Under the pieces are notes generated by a model. The model had not been told where the DNA came from and did not search any database. It worked only from the letters and a program-made list of their open reading frames with translations. This document shows, in pieces, positions 48,001 to 58,923 of a stretch of 64,000 nt of DNA. This stretch comes from Ischnura elegans. Taxonomy: Eukaryota > Arthropoda > Insecta > Odonata > Coenagrionidae. The translations under genes and the position numbers were made by a program. The stretch covers positions 14,712,001 to 14,776,000 of the forward strand of contig NC_060246.1 in NCBI RefSeq assembly GCF_921293095.1. Reading direction: 5' to 3'. Position 1 is the first letter of the stretch. The number at the start of each line of letters is the position of its first letter.

Positions 48001-48765
48001 TTTGTTGCCTATTTTCTTTGCTGAAGAAGAGACACCATTTGCACTACTGCACCACAATTGACACAATTATAGCGAAATCAAGGCAAAAAATGAATATTTG
48101 GGGTGAATTTCCTCAGAATAATCCTATGATTCAAAATGCAAATGATTTATCACATTTGCCATTCCTAAAAATTTAAGGGGACACATTATGCCCGTTCAAC
48201 AGATTTTTTATGACACAGTTCTTGTTTTTAACTTACACAATCACTTTAATTATCCATGCAATATATTTACAACACAGCAGACTGCCGATTATCCATCCGG
48301 CTGCAATTTTCCGTGCATGACTTCAATTTTCTGCAATCTTTGTAAAAATAATAAAATAAAATAAGATGCAAAAGCACCATGATATTTTAATTTTTATGCA
48401 AGGCTACATTGGGCTAGTGATTTTCATTAGAATCCCTCCATAAAATGGAATTATTTTATTTACTTCCTGACAAGCAATGTTTCAAGGTTACTTGGACGTC
48501 TGCTCCAGCATTAAAGACTATGATCACCTGCTAGAAAAAAAAAAAACTTTTGAATAATTTTAGAATATTCTTCAATTGTAAATTACAAGAAATGTTATCT
48601 ACGTTCTTTGATTGCACATTTCATATCGCACATGCGCAATCATTGCCATTGCCCTGCATGCTGTTGAATACCGCCCAAAGGGAACCGGAGATTTAGTTGC
48701 ACTCTGGCATGTTTACGCAGTGACTATTCGAGATCAAACTGGAGAGGAAGGGAATCGTAGAAGTG
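45080..48765. other. AT-rich stretch, no recognised gene
   Basis: Long AT-rich sequence nearly free of recognisable repeats. The 163-codon minus-strand frame at 45390-45881 is hydrophobic and isoleucine-rich, as expected from AT-rich DNA, and has no domain. This may be intron or 3' region of the PHD gene upstream of 54326. Confidence 0.35.
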
Positions 48766-48777
48766 AAGGCATCAGGG

Positions 48778-49754
48778 TAGTGATGGACTTAGTCGGTCAT
48801 TCTCGTGATCCCAATCACGGTGACCATTCATTTGAGTGACTCTGTCATGAACGGGAGGTCATGATTGAATGGATCATGATTGTGGAAAGTGGACGGCAAT
48901 CACGACCGAGTAGGCATTCACTACCCTGTTGTCAATCATGACCCGCTGATCGCTCTCTACTTAAGGGCAATACCTATGTAGCTTGTTAAACGAGAGATGA
49001 GTTGTTATTATTATTAATATATAAAGTTTTTTCATTTGATAAAACCAGAAACTAGTTAATTTTTATCTTAATTACTTCCAAAACATTTACAAATACAGAA
49101 TGTGCCTTAAATGTTGTTTATTACACTCCTTTTATTGTTTTTCAAGATACAGAACCAACGATAATTTCCAATCATTCGTGACGCATAGGGTTAGTGATCA
49201 ATATTTTATTATGGAAAGTCAATATAAATAATGGAACTGATTGAAAGGCAAAAGAGAAAACTGGGCTCTCTGAAGATTTTCGGCATATCACCTGAAATAT
49301 GATGGCCATAGGTACCCTGAATGGTCGATTATAGAAAACTTTACAATTATTACAAACATTGTCTCTAAAAGTGATTACAATACCATGCCATTCATCACCA
49401 CGAGTGAAAGAGCAGTCAAAAACGGTCAATTCAGGTCGCGAGTGACGTTCATCAACCGCGACATCTTCGAAGAATGATAGCGATTGGATTGTGTTTGAGA
49501 ATGACCTATGCCATGAACAATCACGAATGACCTAATGGCTGGCGATTGACGGAGAACGACCACGATCACGAATGACCTGCGTCTAGAACAATCACGAGTG
49601 ACTGACGATCGCGACTGATGGAGAACGTCCACGGTCACGAACGACCGACGGGAGGAAATGACCCTCTCGGTCATCTGAATGATCCCGTTCACCGATCAAT
49701 CTCGGAGATGACCCTGGTCACATGATTCGATCGTTCATGACCGACCCATCACTA
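48778..49754. mobile_element. 977-bp hAT-like element, non-autonomous
   Basis: The ends are TAGTGATGG and its inverse, with related inner sequence GTCGGTCAT on both sides. The flanks are a perfect 8-bp duplication, CATCAGGG (48770-48777 and 49755-49762). The right 330 bases are packed with subterminal words such as TCACGAATGACC and TCACGAGTGACT in varied spacing, and the left side has ATCATGATTG-type words. Such subterminal repeats are typical transposase-binding clusters in hAT elements. No transposase frame is present. Confidence 0.85.
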
Positions 49755-49762
49755 CATCAGGG

Positions 49763-51834
49763 GTAGTGGAAGTAGGGATAGAATGTGCCATATCTAGGTA
49801 CTCGCATAGACAATTTGCCATAAGTCCTGGTTTCCTATAACCACTGCTGTGTGATGCTGTGATTGCACGCCTGCTACCTTCACGGGAGTTCAGTATTCCT
49901 GCTTTTCAAGCATCATGGTGCTCGATAGCACTCAGTGATCACAGACCCGCATCCCGTGCAACTTACGCGAGACATGACAATGCGGCGTGGAGCCAGACAG
50001 GGTAGTTTCCGACGTTGCATAGTGGTTTTGAAGCATTTGTGCGAACCTCTTTCCTGAATCCTTAATCTTGCAGTCTAGGATGAGTGGTTTTCGGAAACCA
50101 GGCATTACACCAAGCAGTAGGAATACAAGTACAATCACATTTTCCCCGCTAAAAAGATCACGGTTGGGAAAAGAAAGCTCTTCATGATTCTGTAAAGTAA
50201 TCTAAAATAATAGACAAAGTGCATAAATAATAATAAATTGTTTGATTACGTAAATTATGAAAATTATAAGAAAAATAAGTGAAAGTTTGTATTATTTTGA
50301 TTTATAGTTACAGAAACCACAAATCATTAGCTTCGAAAGAAGCAGGGTAAATGCAGAGACAGCGTGAAAATTTTTTTTTCATGGAATGGATGTTGCCATA
50401 TGATATTTAAAATAGATATTAGTGGATTCAACACTATGCCCTAAGTGTTTCCATAAAATTCAAATATTCCTGTAAACAGCTTGATTCCTGAATTAATTCT
50501 TTGAAGAATATCTCAATTACTCGCCAAAATCCTGCATTTCCTGCTACCTACAGGACCTAGGCAACCTAGTCAAACATTCCTGCATCAACAGTTTTCCAGC
50601 ATGCCTCGTTTTTTTCGTCCATCCCCTTGATAAACAATAGATCGTGGTTCCACCGTAGTGACACGGTTCCAAGGCTTAAGCCAAAATTTTAACTATATCA
50701 GGTTCAATGAACAATAATATTTGTTTATACATACTTTTTGTATTATTGATATTAAGAGGAATTAAAATTATTATTATTAATATTATAACTGTAAAACCTA
50801 TGGACTCGTGGAGTAAACCTTAACAGAGTCATCCCTAAGTGTACAATCGGTGAGAAAATTCCACAGGGGAAAAAATACAGAAAAATGCCTTGCATAGGCT
50901 TATCAACTTACAAACGAGCTCTTGGAATGCATATTGTTTGTATGCAAAAGACTGTACCTCTATATACAATTCAATCGCATATATCACTCTCTTAAGCTTT
51001 TCTGCAGTGCAAATACAATAACGGGAGATGGGAGAGACCAGGAATTTTGGCAAGGATGCTTTTTTAAGCCATGACCCCCGAAAGAAACACTCTTAAGACA
51101 TTCATTATTACAAACCTCCGGTTTTTCGGTCCCGTGATCTTCGTAATAACGAGAGTTTACTGTATTAGTCTTTACATGGATTCCAACCAGGATAGCCAAA
51201 CTCAGTACTGCGGCAACTTAAAGTTTATTTTTGTTACTTTTTAGATTATAAGAATTTATTGCTATAGATAATTCAATGCCATAGAATTTTTTTTTCTTAA
51301 AATCATATCTTTCACAACCTCTGTAACTTGTGAAATATGAAACTCACATAAAAGTTATGGACTTTTTACAGAACATTCTATGAAGCTTATTTTTTACTCT
51401 TGCATTGTTTCGCTAGTGAGATACTACTCATTGCCTGGTTATGGTACCTGTATATGAAATAGTGACAAGCGTCACAAGTTATTTACCGTACCCTCAATTC
51501 ATTGCCTACTCTACACCTCTCTCCTACCACATTGCAGGCAGTATGAAGCAAAACAGTAGTGCTACGGGAGATGGTACACAGCCCTTGAATTGGGATTTTT
51601 CCAAGAAGAAAGAGAATGTCAAAGGGAACACAAGGGAAGATACGTTCGGGGAAAAATCTAAGGGGCATTGAGTTTTTGAAGACATTGTAGATTGAAAATA
51701 GCTGTGGTTGCATAACATCAGTGATAGGAGTAGTTCTTGGAAGAGGTACTGATTGAAATATTCACCACAATCCAACCAAACGTTATCAAACCCAGGCCAG
51801 CATTACCCAACCAACGTGCTAGCACAACCAAAAC
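49763..51834. other. spacer, no recognised gene
   Basis: AT-rich. The frames at 51441-51775 overlap on both strands without family signature. The flank just left of 51835 is the insertion target of the large array. Confidence 0.35.
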
Positions 51835-51942
51835 CATTCCAATAATCAAAGCACTGAAGGAACAAGTGACTTTGTACGCAGTCACGCGCACGGGTGCAAA
51901 GTTAAATACACCAAAGGATGAAGTTCGCCATGAAAAAATATT

Positions 51943-52014
51943 TGACTTAGCCGGGATTCGAACCCGGATCTCCCGATTGCCGGTCAGGCGTGCTACCAGT
52001 TACACCACCAAGCC
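51943..52014 (-). tRNA. tRNA-like sequence, array unit 1
   Basis: All four stems form: acceptor GGCTTGG/CTAAGTC (with G-U pairs), D stem GTGT/GCAC, anticodon stem CCTGA/TCGGG, T stem CCGGG/CCCGG with TTCGAAT loop. The anticodon loop is CCGGCAA. Position 33 is C instead of the invariant U, so the nominal GGC (Ala) anticodon is unlikely to function in translation. A run of six T follows 6 bases after the 3' end, fitting Pol III termination. I read it as the promoter head of a mobile element. Confidence 0.6.
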
Positions 52015-52262
52015 ATCTTCTCAGAGCGAACTTCGGGATGGGTTTTACCGAACAAGATGTTGACGTCACAAGTCCACACTGTGGCACATGTGGCGAGGGT
52101 CGTGCTTACTAAGCCACTGTCGGGGAGAAAAACCCTTATTTTCCGCTGGTCTGCGGCGACGAATTTCAAAGCACTGAAGGAACAAGTGACTTTGTACGCA
52201 GTCACGCGCACGGGTGCAAAGTTAAATACACCGAAGGATGAAGTTCGCCATGAAAAAATATT

Positions 52263-52334
52263 TGACTTAGCCGGGATTCGAACCCGGATCTCCCGATTGC
52301 CGGTCAGGCGTGCTACCAGTTACACCACCAAGCC
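52263..52334 (-). tRNA. tRNA-like sequence, array unit 2
   Basis: Identical to the unit 1 tRNA-like sequence and exactly 320 bases away. It has the same C33 anticodon loop and downstream T6. Confidence 0.6.
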
Positions 52335-52582
52335 ATCTTCTCAGAGCGAACTTCGGGATGGGTTTTACCGAACAAGATGTTGACGTCACAAGTCCACACT
52401 GTGGCACATGTGGCGAGGGTCGTGCTTACTAAGCCACTGTCGGGGAGAAAAACCCTTATTTTCCGCTGGTCTGCGGCGACGAATTTCAAAGCACTGAAGG
52501 AACAAGTGACTTTGTACGCAGTCACGCGCACGGGTGCAAAGTTAAATACACCAAAGGATGAAGTTCGCCATGAAAAAATATT

Positions 52583-52654
52583 TGACTTAGCCGGGATTCG
52601 AACCCGGATCTCCCGATTGCCGGTCAGGCGTGCTACCAGTTACACCACCAAGCC
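52583..52654 (-). tRNA. tRNA-like sequence, array unit 3
   Basis: Identical repeat of the unit 1 cloverleaf with the same spacing. Confidence 0.6.
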
Positions 52655-52902
52655 ATCTTCTCAGAGCGAACTTCGGGATGGGTTTTACCGAACAAGATGT
52701 TGACGTCACAAGTCCACACTGTGGCACATGTGGCGAGGGTCGTGCTTACTAAGCCACTGTCGGGGAGAAAAACCCTTATTTTCCGCTGGTCTGCGGCGAC
52801 GAATTTCAAAGCACTGAAGGAACAAGTGACTTTGTACGCAGTCACGCGCACGGGTGCAAAGTTAAATACACCAAAGGATGAAGTTCGCCATGAAAAAATA
52901 TT

Positions 52903-52974
52903 TGACTTAGCCGGGATTCGAACCCGGATCTCCCGATTGCCGGTCAGGCGTGCTACCAGTTACACCACCAAGCC
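52903..52974 (-). tRNA. tRNA-like sequence, array unit 4
   Basis: The last complete minus-strand cloverleaf before the orientation switch at about 53137. Confidence 0.6.
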
Positions 52975-53138
52975 ATCTTCTCAGAGCGAACTTCGGGATG
53001 GGTTTTACCGAACAAGATGTTGACGTCACAAGTCCACACTGTGGCACATGTGGCGAGGGTCGTGCTTACTAAGCCACTGTCGGGGAGAAAAACCCTTATT
53101 TTCCGCTGGTCTGCGGCGACGAATTTCAAAGCACTGAA

Positions 53139-53164
53139 TCCGGGTTCGAATCCCGGCTAAGTCA
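53139..53164 (+). tRNA. truncated tRNA-like 3' part at the inversion point
   Basis: Only the T arm and 3' acceptor strand are present (CCGGGTTCGAATCCCGGCTA onward). It starts directly after AGCACTGAA of the last minus-strand unit, so the orientation switch falls inside the tRNA-like module. Confidence 0.6.
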
Positions 53165-53412
53165 AATATTTTTTCATGGCGAACTTCATCCTTTGGTGTA
53201 TTTAACTTTGCACCCGTGCGCGTGACTGCGTACAAAGTCACTTGTTCCTTCAGTGCTTTGAAATTCGTCGCCGCAGACCAGCGGAAAATAAGGGTTTTTC
53301 TCCCCGACAGTGGCTTAGTAAGCACGACCCTTGCCACATGTGCCACAGTGTGGACTTGTGACGTCAACATCTTGTTCGGTAAAACCCATCCCGAAGTTCG
53401 CTCTGAGAAGAT

Positions 53413-53484
53413 GGCTTGGTGGTGTAACTGGTAGCACGCCTGACCGGCAATCGGGAGATCCGGGTTCGAATCCCGGCTAAGTCA
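53413..53484 (+). tRNA. tRNA-like sequence, plus-strand unit 1
   Basis: Complete plus-strand cloverleaf identical to the minus-strand ones. A 9-bp complementary pair (GAAGTTCGC before, GCGAACTTC after) brackets it in the unit. Confidence 0.6.
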
Positions 53485-53732
53485 AATATTTTTTCATGGC
53501 GAACTTCATCCTTTGGTGTATTTAACTTTGCACCCGTGCGCGTGACTGCGTACAAAGTCACTTGTTCCTTCAGTGCTTTGAAATTCGTCGCCGCAGACCA
53601 GCGGAAAATAAGGGTTTTTCTCCCCGACAGTGGCTTAGTAAGCACGACCCTCGCCACATGTGCCACAGTGTGGACTTGTGACGTCAACATCTTGTTCGGT
53701 AAAACCCATCCCGAAGTTCGCTCTGAGAAGAT

Positions 53733-53804
53733 GGCTTGGTGGTGTAACTGGTAGCACGCCTGACCGGCAATCGGGAGATCCGGGTTCGAATCCCGGCTAA
53801 GTCA
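53733..53804 (+). tRNA. tRNA-like sequence, plus-strand unit 2
   Basis: Last complete cloverleaf. The unit is cut short 41 bases later at the right TSD. The bracketing complementary 9-mers are at 53713-53721 and 53719-53727 plus 100 (that is, 53819-53827 on the right). Confidence 0.6.
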
Positions 53805-53857
53805 AATATTTTTTCATGGCGAACTTCATCCTTTGGTGTATTTAACATTCCAATAAT

Positions 53858-54325
53858 ATTAACTCTGTTCCAGACAACCCAACCCACTCCAACATAATCC
53901 AGTCCAACCCAACGTAATCCAACCCACCAAACCATTAACCAACATAGGCAAACTATTTAAGTTCGCTTTCGCGCAACACCAGCAACATTAAAATTACTCT
54001 AAAAGAAAATTCTTATTGTATGAACAAATATTTAACCTCTGTTGCCTCTCACTCTGGTGACCAGGAAAAATTGCATTATTGATGATTTAAACATCTGATG
54101 CCCTACACAAATGGTTCCATTTGCACAACAAAATTTAAGTTACAGTGGCTCAAGGCATTGGGCCACTAGTCAATATGATGGTTACATCTATGAAGGAATA
54201 AGGATAAAAGTGTAAGGGGGAATGCATATGCAAGTGGCATATCCAGGCAATAAGAAGTATCTCTCCAAGGAAAAGCTCTAATTGAGTTAAAACGAAAATC
54301 CATTGGAATGACAAGATGATCTTAC
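53858..54325. other. intronic spacer
   Basis: Contains short imperfect repeats of CCAACCCA/AATCCA immediately right of the array. No other feature. It lies downstream of the third PHD-gene exon, so it is probably intron or 3' region of that gene. Confidence 0.4.
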
Positions 54326-54469
54326 CATATGGGGAGGGCATGAAGCTAGGAAATCTTCCTCATCCAATTGCCATCCATGGTCCCTGGCACATGGATAATG
54401 CAAATGCTGGGCACATCCCCTGCGAACACATCCAATGTTGGCCCCAGCAGCACCGCATCTACCGCACAT
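54326..54469 (-). CDS. TCF20/RAI1-like protein, exon with the C-terminal half of the extended PHD finger
   Basis: After the acceptor ATGTCATTCCAG come 48 codons beginning MCGRCGAAGANIGC and ending LASCPPHM, then donor GTAAGA, all in phase 0. The zinc ligands visible are CxxC (CGRC), the C-x4-C of CVRRGC, HYPC, and the final CPPH. This completes the PHD part of an extended PHD finger whose first knuckle is in the two upstream exons. HYPCARDHGWQLDEEDFL is close to the corresponding stretch of TCF20 and RAI1, nuclear nucleosome-binding proteins. A following exon with the stop codon must lie at lower coordinates but was not recognised; in relatives only a few residues follow the last histidine. 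Confidence 0.88.
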
Positions 54470-54991
54470 CTGGAATGACATGCATTTGATATGAAATTAC
54501 AATTTACAGTAATAGTGCAAAAACATTGCTTCACCCAAAGCTTAAGGCCATTTAACACGATGAATAATCTTGCACGGTAATTTAAATGAAATTGATTGTT
54601 TGAGGCGTAACTTGGTGAAAGCGATTCATAATTAAATTAAAAAAGAAGAACTTTGTGCTTTCACATTAATATATATATATTCACGACCATGGTTTCACGA
54701 TGACGTCTAACATTGAAACAATGGTCGTGAATAAATATTAATGTGAAAGCACAAAGTTCTTCTTTTTAATTTAATTTAAATGAAATTTATTAAATAAGGT
54801 AATTTTATGATCACTTTAAACGTCTGCTTTACACAAACTGTGAATGGTGAATTATTTCAGTAAATTTAAAGCTTCAAAAAAATTTGCAATGTTACCACTA
54901 TCAATAGAGCTTCCATCAATATTTTCGACTATGTCGCAGATGTTTTGAAAGCCTCAGTCGACAGAGTGGTTTTTTAACATATGAGCTTGAA
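54470..54991. repeat. intron segment with palindrome (54631-54776)
   Basis: Start of the intron upstream of the exon at 54326-54469. Arms of about 65 bases (GAAGAACTTTGTGCTTTCAC and its inverse) surround a loop with CACGATGACGTCTAAC. The arms include an AT dinucleotide run on one side only. A pre-mRNA hairpin this close to a splice acceptor could affect splicing. Confidence 0.75.
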
Positions 54992-54993
54992 TA

Positions 54994-55752
54994 CAGTGAG
55001 TCCTCGTTTAGCGTCACTTACCGTTCCTGAAAAATGTGACGATAAACGAAATGATGTTAATCGAAACATAATATCCCATAAGAAACAATGTTAAAAGTGA
55101 ATATCGGCTCCTAGACCTCACAATTCCTTAGTGAAAAAATTTTAGCGTATCATATCTGGGGCATTTTTTACGATGGGAATGCCAAACTATGGTTCGAGTT
55201 CCTGTCTTCATCGACGACAAGCAGCAGTGACGTAAATCCTTCTCCATTTTTGTATCATCCCACATTTGCTTTTCGGCTTCGCTATGGTGGTCGCCCGGGG
55301 GAGCGTCGCCTGGGCATCATCATCGCTGAAACATTGTCGCAGTTACAGGAACCAAAATTATTGTGAACACAGCGAAAAAAGTGACAACAAAAACTCCAGA
55401 GTTCTACACGGAAAAATTCCTTGAAATAACTTTTTAGGTTCCTGTAAACCATTATGTCATGTAAAACCTTGCGCACCTACCTAAGAATTCACTTTGCAGA
55501 AAATTTGCTAAAACCGTAATCGCAATTAACAATAAACACACCGTTTTACACTTCGTTTAGACTGACTGTATTATCGCCCGAAAAACGAACAATCTGTAAT
55601 GCCCGCCGCTTCGCGATTTTTCTCGCGCGAAATTTAAAAGACTTGACGTTATCGCGAAGTGTAGGTGCGATAAATGAATGATGATCTCAAAATTTTCGTG
55701 ACGTTATCGCGAAATGACATTAAACGGGGTGACGTAGAACGAGGACTCACTG
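54994..55752. mobile_element. 759-bp Tc1/mariner-pogo-type MITE
   Basis: The ends CAGTGAGTCCTCGTT and the exact inverse are flanked by TA on both sides (54992-54993 and 55753-55754). Inner sequence such as GTGACGATAAACGA and its diverged inverse continues the inverted repeat. CAGTNNNTCC-type ends with TA duplication are typical of Tigger/pogo-like elements. It has no transposase. It lies in the intron between the second and third PHD-gene exons. Confidence 0.88.
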
Positions 55753-56194
55753 TATAATTATGCATAACTTTTTGTAATGCTTCAATCAATGAGATGGGAA
55801 CATAGAGTAATTCTCTGAGGCAGGACATAACATACAACATTATGTGAATGATTCAATAGTAGGTAATGGATAGCAGAGAACCAATACAGTTGTCCACCAA
55901 TTTTCTTAAATAGCTGCAATTGAATGTATAGGCTAAAAAATAAGTCATGTTGATTTTCTTTTCTGCACACTAATAAGTACATTAAATAATAACATAAAAA
56001 TCATTCAGAGTACATTAAAAATCACTCTGAAATATGCAAAAGTTTCAACGTCACACACAGATTTAGATTTTCCTTTAGATATGTCTGATTTAATTCATTA
56101 AAACTGATTCTGATGCACATATACTACCAACTAAAGGACTCACTGCAAAGAGCATTTTTATCAGTGGGCTTTAAAATACTAGGTATATTAAGTA

Positions 56195-57564
56195 CAGGCA
56201 TCCCCCGAGTTACTTAAGGGATGCGTTCCAGCAGGCTCTGCGTAAGTCGAAATTTACGTAAGTCGAAATTTACGTAAGTCGAACATTTGCATTAGTGCTC
56301 CAGAGATTTCGATCGGTGCGGTGAAATTCTCAGCGGAGAAGTTTGCGGTACATTCTCGGTGGAGTTTCATTCAATTCACTGCGATATTCATTAAGTCTTC
56401 CGCGTATTCTTACGTTATTAGATAAGAAATCAATAACATTGATATAGTCTGAGAGTTCCTCTCGAGCATTGCTAATCAAAATGCGTAATATTATTCCCAG
56501 AGTGGACCGATCGCGTGGATTTGGGAAAGTACGGTATCTCAACGCTACATTACTAAACTTAAAACTTAAATTGATTCATTATGTTATACTGCGAACTAAG
56601 GGCTCATATTTTTTCCATTTTCTACTTACTTATAATCAATATATCCTCTGCCTTTCATGTAATGCGTAGATTGATGAACCTGGCGGTTTCATTCCCACAG
56701 TAATCTTTCACGCACGCAAACATACTTTCATATTCTCACATCTCAATAAAATGACGTGAAAATATCATCATTTGAATATTTACTTCGCTGGAAACATATA
56801 AGAGTATTTACAATGCATGAAGCTAATTAAAAGTGAGCTTTTATTCAGCTTACTCCGTCATTAACTTGCAACAAAGTTAGTGGGGAAATGCTTCCAATGA
56901 TGCAGTATTCATTTATATTGGCACACAATATGAGAGAACGAGAAAATGCTGCTTCATAAAATCTTTGCAAAATACAATACGGCAACCCAATCGCCAGAAA
57001 TATGTAAACAAGTACGCAATTAATATCGTCTGTCAACTTTTTCTTCACATTTTCGTGGCGTTCTTTGCCTAGAATTTCAATGCCTTTACGCGGGTACTAA
57101 CCAATTCCTTTCCGCAAAAAGATTTCGGCTCGAACTTTGTTTTCTTTTCTTTCCACAGATGGAAATGTCCAAGCTTAAGTATAAAATTTTTAAATATTTG
57201 AAAGTCGGAGTTCGGGTGTGTACGCTGCGTGACAAGTTGTATCGTACAGAAGTGGGCGCAACCACTTCCATCACTAGAACTGCTAATTTTCATGTTATTT
57301 ATTGACTTGGGGTTAATAAGCGATTTTCTACAGAAATTAATGAAAATTCGTTCGAGGAATGATAAAAATGGGTTACTTTGTTTTGTGTAGCACTTAAAAA
57401 ACTCGATAACAATTCGAAATTTTTTCTGCCATTGAGTATGCGAGCGAATACCTACTTCAACGCGCTCGCATTCGAAAATTAACGTAATCACATGAAGTAC
57501 GGTTATCACTTACGTAAGTACGGATTTACGTAAGTCGAGGCATATGTAACTCGGGGGATGCCTG
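56195..57564. mobile_element. 1.37-kb Tc1/mariner-pogo-type element, non-autonomous
   Basis: Perfect ends CAGGCATCCCCCGAGTTAC and inverse, flanked by TA (56193-56194 and 57565-57566). Next to each end are repeated ACGTAAGTCGA words (three on the left, two on the right), probably subterminal binding sites. The largest internal frame (57069-57509, minus) is not a DDE transposase. It inserted in the same PHD-gene intron as the element at 54994. Confidence 0.88.
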
Positions 57565-57905
57565 TATGGGGGCAATTTATAGCAACTTAATTAACTCTTG
57601 CAATGGCCAAGGTCTAGCAAGAGACCATAATCACTTTAAAGGGAGTACATACAAAGAACTAGCAATAGGTGAAATTATTTCATCTTTGGAAAAAAAATTA
57701 AATAAGGAAAAGAATACAAGATTTTTATTTTTCCTGGAGAATAATATTCCTGAATTCTTTTCGAGCTCCACACCAGGCCAATACGACTGAATTAACCTAT
57801 TGCGAAGCCAAAAAAGAATTCCTGAATGAAAAGAATGACGATAGAAAATCACTCAGACATATGCTGACATATTTGCAGTAGATACTTTCACCCCAAAATA
57901 CTGAC

Positions 57906-58133
57906 CATTTTAGCCGAACTCCAGACAGCCTCATTGAGTCCTACTATCCTGGAGCCAATCTGATAGAGCCCTGCGGCCCACAATGCACATTCTTCATGGA
58001 CCCACACTTCCAAACGGCTGTTTCCTGTGCCATCCCCCGAGTCATCATTTGGATTTGCTGGAGTGGCCACACCATCTAGTGACCCTAAGGAGAAGCCAGG
58101 ACCAGGAGTGGTGACAGACCACCGCCTCTTCGC
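57906..58133 (-). CDS. TCF20/RAI1-like protein, middle exon
   Basis: The acceptor TTGTTTATAG precedes 76 codons in phase 0, ending AVWSSAKM before donor GTCAGT. The first ~40 residues are a low-complexity serine/proline/glycine linker. They are followed by VWVHEECALWAAGLY, supplying the H and C ligands of the pre-PHD knuckle, and GSRIVGLNEAVWSSA, a conserved helix region in the family. Both flanking introns are phase 0, so this exon could be skipped without a frameshift, but that would remove half of the first zinc knuckle. Confidence 0.88.
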
Positions 58134-58920
58134 CTATAAACAAGGAACAACGTCATCAGTCGAGTCAATGCTACATTGTCACATTCAATTCGAGCATTAA
58201 GATATTTTAATGTTTTAAAAAATGCATGATTCAAAAATACTAAGAGAAACAAAAATATAATTTAAGCACTAATGCAGAATTTGGAGCGTAATGAGAATGC
58301 ATTTCAGCATTAATTCACCATGATTAAAACCCTTCCCTTACGACTGCTTGAAACAAGAGAACTGCCAGAAACATAAAACGAACAACACTTTGTATGCAGT
58401 CACGCACACCGGTGTTAAGTTATACTACACACATGAATAAATGGCCAGGGATGAACTTAGCCATTTGAAAAGTTTTTTCTAAACAAATATTTGTCGCTAA
58501 CTTTAGAAATCTAGTTTTAGAAATGAATTCTTCTTTTTTCGCTTATCACATGGAAATTTCAAACGGAGTTCGAGTGTTAACATCAATAAAGTTCTGTTCA
58601 GCTCCAAATTAAACGATATGGAAGTATGTATACTAAATCTGTCAATATGAACGTTTGAACCTCAGTGAAAATTTCTAAAAAAAAAAAAAAAAAAAAAGAC
58701 ACAGAGAAATTCATTTTAAACCTTAAAAAATTAATGGGAACAAATATTTGTTTATATAAAAGCTATTTTACTTGACAGTGGACTCGCACTGTGAAGGAGT
58801 CTTTTAATCCGTCTACGGTCTCGGACAGACTGAGATGGGTCCCAACCTTGGGACAGGTGTGAACCTCTGTCTTTTGTTGCAATGCGAGAGAGCTTTGCAC
58901 AGGGGAGTGGAAAAAATTCT
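58134..58920. repeat. intron segment with decayed T1 fragment and poly-A
   Basis: At 58385-58470, TTTGTATGCAGTCACGCACA followed by GTTAAGTTATACTACACA matches, with many changes, the part of the 320-bp unit beside its tRNA-like sequence (minus-oriented). It is an older relic of the same family. A run of about 20 A lies at 58678-58698. Confidence 0.5.
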
Positions 58921-58923
58921 CAA

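Larger units (their letters stand above)
51847..53845. mobile_element. multimeric tandem-plus-inverted tRNA-bearing element (foldback T1, large copy)
   Basis: Four near-identical units with exact 320-bp spacing lie on the minus strand. At about 53137 the sequence jumps into the middle of a tRNA-like module on the plus strand, and plus-strand units follow to 53845. The block is bounded by CATTCCAATAAT on both sides (51835-51846 and 53846-53857), a single 12-bp duplication. The left end is CAAAGCACTGAAGG and the right end is CATCCTTTGGTGTATTTA, the same outer ends as the small copy at 44830-45064. Units differ by isolated substitutions only (for example 52232 and 53331). Each unit holds a tRNA-like cloverleaf, a T6 stretch 6-7 bases after it, a TGACGTCA-like word and no protein-coding sequence. 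The repeated open frames seen across the tRNA are not conserved genes. Confidence 0.9.

Noticed and set aside
51943..53804. Cluster of functional tRNA-Ala genes
   Set aside because: The cloverleaf is good, but the anticodon loop has C at position 33 instead of U and a short variable loop. Copies lie in a TSD-bounded mobile block, so they are treated as tRNA-like heads.
51847..53845. Hammerhead-ribozyme retrozyme array
   Set aside because: The 320-bp unit lacks the conserved CTGATGA...GAAA core on either strand by eye.
51847..53845. CRISPR array or satellite DNA
   Set aside because: The units are 320 bp with no short repeat-spacer pattern, and the block has a single TSD and an orientation switch, neither of which fits CRISPR or a classical satellite.
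51737..53935. Repeated identical 108- and 72-codon open frames across the array, suggesting a multigene family
   Set aside because: They run antisense through or over the tRNA-like modules on both strands and recur only because the 320-bp unit recurs. There are no codon signals, promoters or independent family members.
57069..57509. 146-codon frame inside the pogo-type element as its transposase
   Set aside because: Too short and lacks any helix-turn-helix or DDE pattern; regarded as chance.
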